From: Liminaster sp045576355
GTDB lineage: Bacteria > Bacteroidota > Bacteroidia > Bacteroidales > UBA3663
Length of the DNA: 64,000 bases
Reading direction: 5' to 3'
Assembly: GCA_045576355.1 (NCBI GenBank)
Contig: JAZNGG010000008.1
Coordinates: 46,916-110,915, forward strand
This document shows, piece by piece, positions 34,045 to 41,935 of the stretch. How positions within the stretch are numbered: the stretch's first letter is position 1; every line of letters begins with the position of its first letter. Under the pieces are notes generated by a model. The model was given only the letters and a program-made list of their open reading frames with translations. It searched no databases and was not told where the DNA came from. Both the position numbers and the translations under genes were made by a program.

Positions 34045-35598
34045 ATGAAAAAGCTACTCTTGTTTTTCTTAGTATGTATGTCGTCTGCTTCTTCTGTTTT
34101 TGCACAGAAGTTGTTGAGTGTAGAGGAGACTACAGAAGGCATCGGAGTCTATCCTTGTGGTGATCGTCATGAGGCACTTGTTGTTTTTGTGTGTCGTGAG
34201 GCATTTGAACTCGCTTTTACTTCTAATTATGATCAGGAATTGACCATTGAGAGAGATTCGGTGGCCGGAACAAAGAGTTACCGCATTGTCTTTGTGACTC
34301 AAGCTCCGGGTGTAGATTATTCGGGGCGTCGTCTGACCATCAAAGCGCCAGGGTTTAAAGACTACACGTTGCCACTCAACTTAAAAGACAAACAGAAATT
34401 CGAATATACGGTTTCGGACCCTTATTCAGCGCTCCGAAGCCCCTTCTTTCTTTATCAGGAAAAAGGCAACGATAAGTTTTATGTGGGAGAATATCAGGGA
34501 GCTAGAGATTATTTCAAGATGGTGCGTGCTTGTCCGGAGTATATTGAGAACTCTGAAAACAAGCAGCAGATCGATGAACATATCGCCTTATGTGACTCCA
34601 TGATCTCATGGGGTGCCATAGCAGAGGATTGTATGCATTTCGCACGTTATCAAGAGGCTTACAAATATTACTCTAAGATGTCTTTTGTCAATTCGTCCAA
34701 CAAAGATCTGCGAGCCAAACTAGCCGAGTGTGTCAGTAAATATCAGAGCGATTGTAATGCAGAGTTCACTTTAGCAGATCATTATATGCAACTGAATGAC
34801 CTCGATCGGGCAAAAGAGTGTTACGAGCGTGTCATTGCCAAGGAATGTGTAAACAAGGATCAGGCTGCGATCGAACTTGCCAATGTGCGTAAGGCGATTC
34901 GCAGCAGGGAGACTCATGCCAGTGCTTTGTTTTATGATTATGCTGATAATCTTCCCATCGGTTTGACCTATGCCACTTGTCATGAAGATCGTCATGGCGC
35001 CTACATAACACTTCGTACTAATAAGTCGCTCATTGACATGTTTGCAAAAAATTCCTTTATCGAAGGTTCTTTCCCTAAGACACCAACAGATAATGATCTG
35101 AAAAGTGATAGTTTTATCAAGGAGTATGCCGCCTCCTTTACCCCATCTGACGACTATGAGCTGGATGATGCAGGAAAATATATCCCCAAAGAGCTGGATT
35201 TTGAGGCACAACTTTCCATCGGATGGGTGTTTCATGTTTGGAAACCGATATTTATACATTTCACACCGTTCAGTTATCGGGGAGGAGGTTTTTATGCTTA
35301 TGATTCCGGTGTTATGTCTGCTGCTATCAGTGATTATCTCAATGAGAGAGAACATAATGAGCAGGACCTTATCGGAAAGAGTTATGATAATTGGTCAAAG
35401 GAGTTAAAACACAATGCGAGTGACGTTAAGTGGTATAACTCTATCGCACCGGAGATGGGTCTCATCTTAAAGAAATGGCGTCTATGTGCTAAAGTGACCT
35501 ATCAGTATAGCTATTGGCTTGGTGTTGATGATGAATATCAGCCTTTGTTTGATGACAATATTCATAGAGTTTCCTTTGGATTAGGATTTTGTTGGTAA
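34045..35598 (+). CDS. exported TPR protein with a barrel-like C-terminus
   Basis: Signal peptide MKKLLLFFLVCMSSASSVFA. Residues ~22-140 are beta-rich, with a possible carboxypeptidase-regulatory-like strand set (GRRLTIKAPGFKDYTLPLNL). Residues ~150-290 hold TPR-like helices (YVGEYQGARDYFKMVRACPE, HFARYQEAYKYYSKM, YMQLNDLDRAKECYERVIAK). Residues ~350-517 are Tyr/Trp-rich strands (IGWVFHVWKPIFIHFTPFSY, KWRLCAKVTYQYSYWLGV) ending HRVSFGLGFCW, an aromatic end typical of outer-membrane barrels, though only 8-10 strands could fit. It follows the NTF2-like gene by 43 bp. It is a candidate membrane anchor for the operon products. Confidence 0.75.
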   Translation: MKKLLLFFLVCMSSASSVFAQKLLSVEETTEGIGVYPCGDRHEALVVFVCREAFELAFTSNYDQELTIERDSVAGTKSYRIVFVTQAPGVDYSGRRLTIKAPGFKDYTLPLNLKDKQKFEYTVSDPYSALRSPFFLYQEKGNDKFYVGEYQGARDYFKMVRACPEYIENSENKQQIDEHIALCDSMISWGAIAEDCMHFARYQEAYKYYSKMSFVNSSNKDLRAKLAECVSKYQSDCNAEFTLADHYMQLNDLDRAKECYERVIAKECVNKDQAAIELANVRKAIRSRETHASALFYDYADNLPIGLTYATCHEDRHGAYITLRTNKSLIDMFAKNSFIEGSFPKTPTDNDLKSDSFIKEYAASFTPSDDYELDDAGKYIPKELDFEAQLSIGWVFHVWKPIFIHFTPFSYRGGGFYAYDSGVMSAAISDYLNEREHNEQDLIGKSYDNWSKELKHNASDVKWYNSIAPEMGLILKKWRLCAKVTYQYSYWLGVDDEYQPLFDDNIHRVSFGLGFCW

Positions 35599-35615
35599 TT
35601 TTAATCGTTTTTCCG

Positions 35616-36239
35616 ATGATACATATCGAAGGTACTTTAGTGAGTGAAGATCTGCTTTTGGAGTCTTTCTGTTGTGACTTGGCCAAGTGTCAAGGCGCTT
35701 GTTGCAATAGCGAGGGGGAAAGCGGAGCGCCGCTTGATGAGGAGGAACTACAGGCGATGCGAGACTTGGTCGAGATCGTTTGGGAGGATCTCACACCTCG
35801 AGCACAACAAGTGATTAGGGAGGAAGGACCGATTTTTCAGGATGCGGCCGGAGACTGGGTGACTCGCTGTGTCGATGGCAGGGATTGTGTCTATTGCACC
35901 TATGACTCCGGAGGCATGTGCCTTTGTGCCATAGAGAAAGCCTGGAGAGAAGGGCGTTTTAAGACTCTTCCGACCTATCGTGAGGGTAAAGAGCCATTTA
36001 TGAAGCCTGTCTCTTGTCATCTCTATCCTGTCCGTCTCAAGCACATCGGAGACTATCTGGCTGTCAATTATGATCGTCAGGACAAGATGTGCGGATGTGC
36101 CCAAAAGCTGGGGCGTCGTTTAAATATTAAGGTGTGGCAGTCGCTTAAGGATGCTTTGATTCGCCGCTTCGGAGAGTCTTGGTATGAGCAACTCTCATTC
36201 TGTGCCCGAGAGATTGAGGAGAATGGTCTGTTTGACTGA
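35616..36239 (+). CDS. DUF3109-family cysteine-rich protein
   Basis: Cytoplasmic protein of the DUF3109 family, common in Bacteroidetes, function not established. Conserved cysteines: FCCDLAKCQGACC near the N-terminus, then DGRDCVYCTY, GGMCLCAIE, KPVSCHLYPVR and KMCGCAQKLG, an arrangement that suggests bound metal or an Fe-S cluster. Also related in pattern to YkgJ-type zinc/iron cluster proteins. The start at 35616 (MIHIEGTLVSEDLL) is chosen; the frame is open upstream but would overlap the previous gene. It follows the TPR-barrel gene by 17 bp and ends before a strong terminator at 36361, so it is the last gene of the transcript though it lacks a signal peptide. Confidence 0.9.
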   Translation: MIHIEGTLVSEDLLLESFCCDLAKCQGACCNSEGESGAPLDEEELQAMRDLVEIVWEDLTPRAQQVIREEGPIFQDAAGDWVTRCVDGRDCVYCTYDSGGMCLCAIEKAWREGRFKTLPTYREGKEPFMKPVSCHLYPVRLKHIGDYLAVNYDRQDKMCGCAQKLGRRLNIKVWQSLKDALIRRFGESWYEQLSFCAREIEENGLFD

Positions 36240-36253
36240 TCTACTTCTAAAAT

Positions 36254-36297
36254 GATAAATATCGAAAAAGAAATAATATTTATCGAATAACGATAAA
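36254..36297. promoter_or_regulatory. overlapping AT-rich palindromes
   Basis: GATAAATAT (36254-36262) pairs with ATATTTATC (36276-36284), and TTTATCG-AATAA-CGATAAA (36279-36297) is a perfect 7+5+7 inverted repeat. They lie between DUF3109 and the terminator. Operator-like, but no gene follows. Confidence 0.35.
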
Positions 36298-36360
36298 TCG
36301 TATTTGACAAACGATGTTTTATCTTTTGAGGGTAAATTCTCTTTATAGGGGAACTTTTGT

Positions 36361-36406
36361 AGCAGTGCGTTCTATGGTCGAACCATAGAACGCACTGCTT
36401 TTTTAC
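36361..36406 (+). terminator. strong terminator of the envelope operon
   Basis: AGCAGTGCGTTCTATGGT (36361-36378), loop CGA, and its exact complement (36382-36399) followed by TTTTT. An 18-bp perfect stem. Confidence 0.95.
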
Positions 36407-37110
36407 CCAAAAAGTTTTTAAGAATTATACTATGGTTGAGTTTTATTTTTAGATTACAAGTACCCATTGTGTGACATATAGAGTTTTATCTCGGACTTAT
36501 TATCGTACAATAATAAAATATAATCATATTCATCCCTTTACATAGATAATAAGAATGCCTAAAATAATCATGAAGAACTCCAATTATTTAATAAATACAA
36601 TGTTGTGGCGTATTATCCTAAATATTGTGGAGCATTATCCCCAATATTTAGGATAATTGTACTGCGTATTGTGTACATTTTTATGAAGGCAATTTTTATG
36701 GGTTTGTTTGACCCTCCTAATACTTTTAATATGCGGAACGATCTACTTTAAATTCTTGTGCTATTTTCTTTTGAGGTACATTAGGGATAAAACTTCTTCC
36801 GGATAAAAAAGAGAGGTGTGCAAGATGCATCATTGCATTCTTACACACCATAAAGATTGCTCCACATTTTGGAGCCTCTCCAAATATTCCACTTTTCTTC
36901 ACAATAATCTTTTCTGCCGTCCTGTTTTAACCGGATATTTAGTCTCCTTGAAACTCTCTCCTCATGGTGAGATTTTGATTTCATGACCGGAGAGAGGTTA
37001 TATGAATCATTGTCTTTTTTCGCTTTGTTTTTTCATAAACCGCTGCAAAGTTATAATTCTTTATGACATTGAGGTGGAAAAATTAGTCAATTTATGTCTC
37101 CTCTTGCATT

Positions 37111-37240
37111 TGTCACGCTTTGTCACGTTTTTTTGAGGATAAGAGGGTGTTCGGAAGACAATTTTTGTCACACTGTGTCACACTATGTCACGGTTTGTCA
37201 CGGTTTTTTGAAGAAAATAGGTCGTACAGATGACAATTTT
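37111..37240. repeat. 10-bp TGTCAC array inside a 75-bp direct duplication
   Basis: TGTCACxxxx decamers at 37111, 37121, 37166, 37176, 37186 and 37196. The segments 37111-37165 and 37186-37240 align along their whole length, including the tails TTTTTTGAGGATAAGAGG / TTTTTTGAAGAAAATAGG and AGACAATTTT / TGACAATTTT. Confidence 0.85.
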
Positions 37241-37282
37241 TACCTTATTACATACGCACGTACACGCGTGAGGGCAGAATAA

Positions 37283-37448
37283 AATTAGCGAAGTTAGACT
37301 GTCTATCTTCGCTAATTATGGTTTAGTATTTGGTTTAGGGGGTTAGGAGTTACTCCCTTTGGTCGTGGGCTTCGCGTGCAGAGGGGTTTAAGAGCTATGC
37401 TCCGCTAAGGCTAATGGCGATGGCTTTAGCTACTCAATTCCTCAATCA
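37283..37448. repeat. hairpin plus composite intergenic repeat, copy D
   Basis: AATTAGCGAAG (37283-37293) pairs with CTTCGCTAATT (37307-37317). It is the counterpart of the hairpin at 17343-17375. It is followed by a TTTAGGGGGTTAGG stretch, GGTCGTGGGCTTCGCGTGC and GGCTAATGGCGATGGC, ending at the rnr stop. Confidence 0.7.
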
Positions 37449-39596
37449 TTATTCGACCGGAACGAAGTCGATGGTTTTGCGTTCGAGATTGACTCCGGCG
37501 ACTTTTACCCAAATGATGTCTCCGAGGGTGAACTTTTTATGTGTATGCTTGCCTACGAGACAGAAATTCTTATCATCATAAGAGTAGCGATCTCCCTTTA
37601 GATCTCTTACGGAAACGAGACCTTCACAGAGATTCTCTTTCAGTTCGACATAAAATCCCCATTCGGTCACGCCGCTGATGATCCCCTCAAATTCCTGTCC
37701 GAGACGGTCAGAGAGGTATTCTGCTTGTTTATATTTGATGGATGCCCTTTCGGCATTGACGGCAAGTTGCTCCTGCGCAGAACAATGGCGACAGAGATCC
37801 TCATAGATATTACTTGCCACACTGCGACCTTCTTGATTGAGATATCTGTCGAGTAAGCGATGGACCATGCAGTCCGGATAGCGACGGATGGGCGAAGTGA
37901 AGTGGGTATAGTAGTCAAATGCCAAGCCATAGTGTCCGATGTTGTGCGTCGTATAGACCGCTTTTTGCATGGAGCGGATGGCGAGAGTGGAGAGAAGGTT
38001 CTCTTCGGGGCGTTCGTGGATGTCTTTCATGAGACGATTGATCCCTTGGCTGATCACCTTGTTGTTGCCTTGAGCCGTCAGTTTGTGTCCGAATCTTCCC
38101 GCCATGCTTGCCAGACTTTCCAGTTTGTCCTGATCGGGTTGTTCATGGACTCTGTAAACGAAGTTTTTGGCTTTCTTCCCTTTTTCTGTTTTTCCGATGG
38201 TTTCAGCCACCTGTCGGTTGGCAAGCAACATAAACTCCTCGATGAGTTTATTGGAATCTTTAGCCTCTTTGAAATAGACTCCGATCGGCTTCCCTTGTTC
38301 GTCCAGATCGAATTTGACTTCGGATCGTTCAAATGAGATGGCGCCTTCGGCAAACCTCCGGGCACGGAGTTGTTTGGCAAGACGATCGAGTGCAAGGATT
38401 TCGGGAGCAAAATCCCCTTGCCCGGTCTCGATGATCTGTTGTGCTTCTTCGTATGTAAATCTGCGGTTAGAGCGTATCACTGTGCGGCAGATCCGGGATT
38501 TGAGCACATGAGCATCATCGTCCATTTCCACGATGACACTATATGCCAACTTGTCTTCGTCCTGGCGGAGCGAGCAGAGGAAATTGCAGAGCCGTTCGGG
38601 CAACATCGGGATCGTGCGGTCCACAAGGTAGATGGATGTGGCACGACTGAATGCCTCCTTATCGATGGCCGAATCGGGACGCACATAGAAGGTCACATCG
38701 GCGATGTGTATGCCGACTTCCCATCGACCGTTGGGTAGTTTGCGCAGTGAGAGGGCATCATCAAAGTCCTTGGCATCGTGCGGATCGATGGTAAATGTGG
38801 TCACCTCGCGCATGTCGAGACGTCGTGCGATCTCTTCGGGTGTACATCCGTCCGGGATCTTCTCTGCTTGTTTGACGATGTGCTCGGGGTATTTGTAGGG
38901 GAGACCAAACTCCGCTAAGATGGCATGCATCTCTGTATTATTGTCTCCACTTTTGCCAAAGTTGTCGATCACTTTGCCCAAGGGGTGCTTGGAGAAGTTG
39001 GGCCATTCGGTAAATGCCACCAGAACTTTGTCTCCGTTGGTCAAACGGCGTGCAGCGGCAGAGGGGATAATGATGTCCCGATCCAGCGCACGATTGGCCG
39101 GCTCGACAAAGGTATGGTCACCCTGTTTTCGGACGATGCCGACAAAGGTGTGCTTGACGCGCTCCGTGATTTCCACTACTCGTGCTTCTCGGTTTTTGAA
39201 CTTCCCTTTTCTGCCTGGTACACGGATGATTTTCACCTTGTCTCCGGAGAGAGCACGCATGTCGTTGCCGTCTGTAATGACGAAACTCTCGTCATATCCT
39301 TCGACAAGGACATCATGTATCCCATTGAAGCGACGCTCAAAGACGCCCTCCAGTTCTTCTTGATGGTTACGTTGCCCCAGTTTGTATCTGCCCGGAGTTC
39401 CCTCCTTGAGGAATCCTTGTGCAGCCAGATCCACTAAGATTTCGTACACGTCATTTCGGTTGGAGCGCCCGAAAATTTCCAGTTCTTGAGAGAGTTGCAT
39501 GTAGTTGTAAGACTCGTTAGGGTGGTTTTCAAACCACTTGACAATACGCTGTGCGAGTTTCACCATGCTTGATGGGGATGATTTTTTGTTATTCAT
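37449..39596 (-). CDS. rnr: ribonuclease R
   Basis: Processive 3'-5' exoribonuclease for structured RNA turnover. Order of domains: winged-helix N-terminus (KLAQRIVKWFENHPNESYNY, residues ~12-75), cold-shock OB folds (~80-230, with NRALDRDIIIP), the RNB catalytic domain (~255-590) with the acidic motif FTIDPHDAKDFDDALS, HIADVTFYVRP, DRTIPMLPERLCNFLCSLRQ and FTSPIRRYPDCMVHR, and a C-terminal S1 domain (GIISGVTEWGFYVELKENLC). The start is placed at the ATG at 39596 (MNNKKSSPSS), because the upstream in-frame TTG at 39623 lies inside the promoter -7 box. 715 residues is normal. The C-terminal Lys-rich tail of E. coli RNase R is missing, as in many Bacteroidetes. Confidence 0.97.
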   Translation of the reverse strand: MNNKKSSPSSMVKLAQRIVKWFENHPNESYNYMQLSQELEIFGRSNRNDVYEILVDLAAQGFLKEGTPGRYKLGQRNHQEELEGVFERRFNGIHDVLVEGYDESFVITDGNDMRALSGDKVKIIRVPGRKGKFKNREARVVEITERVKHTFVGIVRKQGDHTFVEPANRALDRDIIIPSAAARRLTNGDKVLVAFTEWPNFSKHPLGKVIDNFGKSGDNNTEMHAILAEFGLPYKYPEHIVKQAEKIPDGCTPEEIARRLDMREVTTFTIDPHDAKDFDDALSLRKLPNGRWEVGIHIADVTFYVRPDSAIDKEAFSRATSIYLVDRTIPMLPERLCNFLCSLRQDEDKLAYSVIVEMDDDAHVLKSRICRTVIRSNRRFTYEEAQQIIETGQGDFAPEILALDRLAKQLRARRFAEGAISFERSEVKFDLDEQGKPIGVYFKEAKDSNKLIEEFMLLANRQVAETIGKTEKGKKAKNFVYRVHEQPDQDKLESLASMAGRFGHKLTAQGNNKVISQGINRLMKDIHERPEENLLSTLAIRSMQKAVYTTHNIGHYGLAFDYYTHFTSPIRRYPDCMVHRLLDRYLNQEGRSVASNIYEDLCRHCSAQEQLAVNAERASIKYKQAEYLSDRLGQEFEGIISGVTEWGFYVELKENLCEGLVSVRDLKGDRYSYDDKNFCLVGKHTHKKFTLGDIIWVKVAGVNLERKTIDFVPVE

Positions 39597-39620
39597 AGTT
39601 GTAGTGATACTTGGTCGTTG

Positions 39621-39651
39621 CAAATCTACGCTTTTTTCCTAAATGTACAAA
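39621..39651 (-). promoter_or_regulatory. promoter of rnr
   Basis: Minus strand: TTTG (39648-39651), a 19-bp spacer, TAGATTTG (39621-39628). This exact consensus match excludes the longer rnr reading. Confidence 0.8.
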
Positions 39652-39811
39652 TATTCATATTTGATAAATGAAAAAAAACGATTTTGTGCAGTCAAACGAA
39701 TGTTTTTCAACAGTCTGATCTGGACCTTCAGTAATAAAAGGCAAAATCTGTTTTTGTGAAATTCCGCTCCCTTTTTTAAGTGGCATAAATGCCGTTTGTC
39801 GTGCTTCAGGA

Positions 39812-40438
39812 CTACATGGAGTGAAAATATAATTTGACTTTAGAGAAGTCCGCAGCAGCAAGAGCTTCGGGAGAGATGAGGAAATTGAGGTTACCCATGT
39901 CATAGAGCCGCAGGCCCCAATTGTCGTCTTCATCTATTTGGAGCAGGGAGATCATCCCTGATGCTTCCCATGAGACCTCTTCGAAAAAAGGGGTGCCAAG
40001 CAACTTATGTCCGTCGCTATCTTCTGAGGTTGTTTCGAAGTGGATGGTTTCAGCCGGAAGTGTTGCCATGCTGCCGTCTGCCCATCGGATTTTGTGGGTG
40101 TAAAGTTTTTCGATGTTTGGAGCATAGATCACCCGGAAGGCCTCTTCGTTCCAGAATCCCAGATTTTCGGCTTCGGCATCGAGATCTCCCAAAAAGTAAT
40201 CCAAGTCGGCAAAAAAGTAAAGCATCCCTTGACGCGGGAGGAGGCTTTGAGTGTCGTAAGGTTTGAGGTCTGCCAAGTTTATTTGACAGATGAAAGTGAG
40301 CATCTCTTCAAGTCCTTCTTCATCCTTTTCGCTCCGACAGGGAAACGAAACCTCTTGCGGCAGGTCCGGGAAACCCCACCAATGGCTCTTCCCGGTAAGG
40401 TCCTTGGTGCATTGTTTGGTCTGGATTTTTATAGCCAT
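39812..40438 (-). CDS. DUF1963 (YwqG-like) protein
   Basis: Cytoplasmic protein with the DUF1963 fold, function unknown; members often bear on effector or immunity functions but many stand alone. Signatures: SHWWGFPDLPQEVSFPC, TFICQINLADLKPYD, QGMLYFFADLDYF (the usual QINL.....P..G.L.FF), SWEASGMISLLQIDEDDNWG, RLYDMGNLNFLISPEAL and a final VKLYFHS. 208 residues, a short single-domain form. No signal peptide. A TAACTTTG -7 box lies just upstream (near 40451-40458) without a clear -33 box, and a candidate small RNA gene precedes it. Confidence 0.85.
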   Translation of the reverse strand: MAIKIQTKQCTKDLTGKSHWWGFPDLPQEVSFPCRSEKDEEGLEEMLTFICQINLADLKPYDTQSLLPRQGMLYFFADLDYFLGDLDAEAENLGFWNEEAFRVIYAPNIEKLYTHKIRWADGSMATLPAETIHFETTSEDSDGHKLLGTPFFEEVSWEASGMISLLQIDEDDNWGLRLYDMGNLNFLISPEALAAADFSKVKLYFHSM

Positions 40439-40520
40439 AATTGAATTGAAAAATTTATGGCAAAGTTAGAAATAAAATAATACACTTGTGCAGGAGTGGG
40501 CTAAAAGTTTATTATCCCCA

Positions 40521-40593
40521 TAAAAAATACTGCCCCGTTTCGCAACGGTGCAGTATCGTTTCTCTCATTTTATGAAGTTTTGTGGAATTACTC
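40521..40593 (-). ncRNA. candidate ~75-nt small RNA ending in its own terminator
   Basis: Minus strand: TTTG (40628-40631), a 20-bp spacer and TATCTTCG (40600-40607, one mismatch) predict a start near 40593. The RNA ends at ATACTGC...GCAGTAT (hairpin 40527-40556) followed by TTTTTTA. The span has no ORF of note. It could instead be an attenuated leader of the DUF1963 gene. Confidence 0.4.
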
Positions 40594-40765
40594 ACACCGC
40601 GAAGATAGGACATTTAATTTATATGCCCAAATTTTTTTACTGAAAATATTCATTTTTTTTCGTTTTTATCAAAAAGTCAGGAAAAACCCCTTTTAAATGC
40701 TCTGTTTTGAACAACGTGTGCAAGAAAAAAGTTGTTACTGAGATATAATAGGATTATAAAAATAT

Positions 40766-40792
40766 CCACAGAGATGTACCCTGTGGATTTTT
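40766..40792 (-). terminator. terminator of the DUF3078 gene
   Basis: ATCCACAG and CTGTGGAT flank a 9-nt loop, with T-rich tracts on both sides (ATTTTT on the minus strand, TTTTTTTT on the plus). It lies about 70 bp beyond the leftward stop at 40859. Between it and the small RNA promoter the DNA is AT-rich with nothing recognised. Confidence 0.75.
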
Positions 40793-40858
40793 TTTGCAGC
40801 GAAAAAGCATTGCCATCATTGCTTATGACGGCTCGCAGCTTGTCAGTCTGTCTGTTTT

Positions 40859-41812
40859 TTACCAGTTGTAGCTGATGCCAAAGCTGAGAAGTTCGGTAAA
40901 CTGGAAATAACCCCAGCCTTCCCCTTTGTTCTCCGGGCCTACGCTGTCGTCAAATCTAAGACAAGTGTAGAGTTTAGTAGAGAAGAACTCATTGAGTGGC
41001 ATGTCAAAGGTGTTTTCCCACATAAATTCAGTATAGACATTGTCTTTATACTTGCCGGCATTATAGAGCGGAGAGAAGTAGGTCGCTGTTGATTCCCACT
41101 TGACATACTTGCAGATTCTCCATACCGTATTGACCTTGGCGCTGACACCGAAGTCATAGAGGTTGAAATCACCCTTCTTCAGACCGAATAATGTGCCATC
41201 GATCTTACCCTTCATCGGGACCTCTGCTCCGGCTGCATCGAGAGCATAGTCTCTCATGGGGTTATTGACGAACTTCAAGTTGTAAGCCAAAGGACCGACA
41301 AAGGCTGTGACCTTGAAGTTCTCGGTCTCTTTCTTATAGTCCATACCTAAAGCAACATTGAGGTAGGCAGGAGAGAGAAATTCGCTGATCTCACCGGGGG
41401 TATTGGCCTTATAACCCGGGCAGAATTGAGTCTGACCGATGCCTTGCAGCGTGTAATACCAGTGGTTGGCTGCTTCCCAGCCGAACTTGGTGGTCCACTT
41501 GATGAGGTCGTTATTGGTCATATAGTCATGATAAGTGTCTGAGGGGGTAGTCACAAAGCCGAGTTTGGCTTCGATCTTATTATCCCACGCGAAGTTTCCC
41601 TTTTTGTAGTTGACATCATATTGACCGCTGGCTAAAAGCGCCATGTTGCTTTCGCCACCTTTATACCAGTTTTTAGAGACAAATCCTTGTGTAAACTGTA
41701 AAGAGGCATTACCAGATCGAGTCCAATGGCTCTCTTTCTTTGCAGGCTCTTCTGCCCATGTCGTTCCGACTGCTGTTAGCATAATGAGGCCGGAGAGAAG
41801 TAATTTTTTCAT
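40859..41812 (-). CDS. DUF3078 outer-membrane-like protein
   Basis: Exported protein of the DUF3078 family, widespread in Bacteroidetes, function unknown. Signal peptide MKKLLLSGLIMLTAVGTTWA, then SLQFTQGFVSKNWYKGGESN, the family opening. The body is a series of amphipathic strands (YDVNYKKGNFAWDNKIEAKL, WYYTLQGIGQTQF) and it ends QFTELLSFGISYNW, an aromatic C-terminus fit for barrel insertion. 317 residues. No partner gene is close. The region upstream holds intergenic repeat copy E rather than a clear promoter. Confidence 0.88.
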   Translation of the reverse strand: MKKLLLSGLIMLTAVGTTWAEEPAKKESHWTRSGNASLQFTQGFVSKNWYKGGESNMALLASGQYDVNYKKGNFAWDNKIEAKLGFVTTPSDTYHDYMTNNDLIKWTTKFGWEAANHWYYTLQGIGQTQFCPGYKANTPGEISEFLSPAYLNVALGMDYKKETENFKVTAFVGPLAYNLKFVNNPMRDYALDAAGAEVPMKGKIDGTLFGLKKGDFNLYDFGVSAKVNTVWRICKYVKWESTATYFSPLYNAGKYKDNVYTEFMWENTFDMPLNEFFSTKLYTCLRFDDSVGPENKGEGWGYFQFTELLSFGISYNW

Positions 41813-41867
41813 ACTGCTGTTTTGTTAGTTGGATAAATAATAATATTATTAATGTATAAGTGATGGC

Positions 41868-41935
41868 TTGTGGGTTCCGCACGCTATGGCTGTTACTCCC
41901 TTCGGTCATGAGCTTAGCGGGTTGGCGATGGCTTT
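41868..41935. repeat. composite intergenic repeat, copy E (short)
   Basis: GGCTTGTGGGTTCCGCACGC, CTATGGCTGTTACTCCC, TTCGGTCATGAGCTTAGC and GGTTGGCGATGGC: a short form of the element seen at 37345-37440 and 60480-60690. Confidence 0.65.

Larger units (their letters stand above)
36407..37448. other. gene-poor gap with hairpins and degenerate frames
   Basis: Over 1 kb without a convincing gene. It holds a 16-bp stem at 36612-36657 (ATTATCCTAAATATTG and its complement); a stem CTCTCTCC/GGAGAGAG at 36954-36996; and two short minus-strand frames (about 36726-36910, 36840-37000) ending FIPNVPQKKIAQEFKVDRSA and DGRKDYCEEKWNIW, which may be remains of a broken gene. A TAACTTTG box occurs near 37045 on the minus strand. 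The TGTCAC array, the hairpin and the repeat copy are listed separately. Confidence 0.5.

Noticed and set aside
36361..36406. tRNA-like arm (GGTCGAACC)
   Set aside because: It is the loop region of a perfect 18-bp terminator stem; no acceptor or anticodon arms exist.
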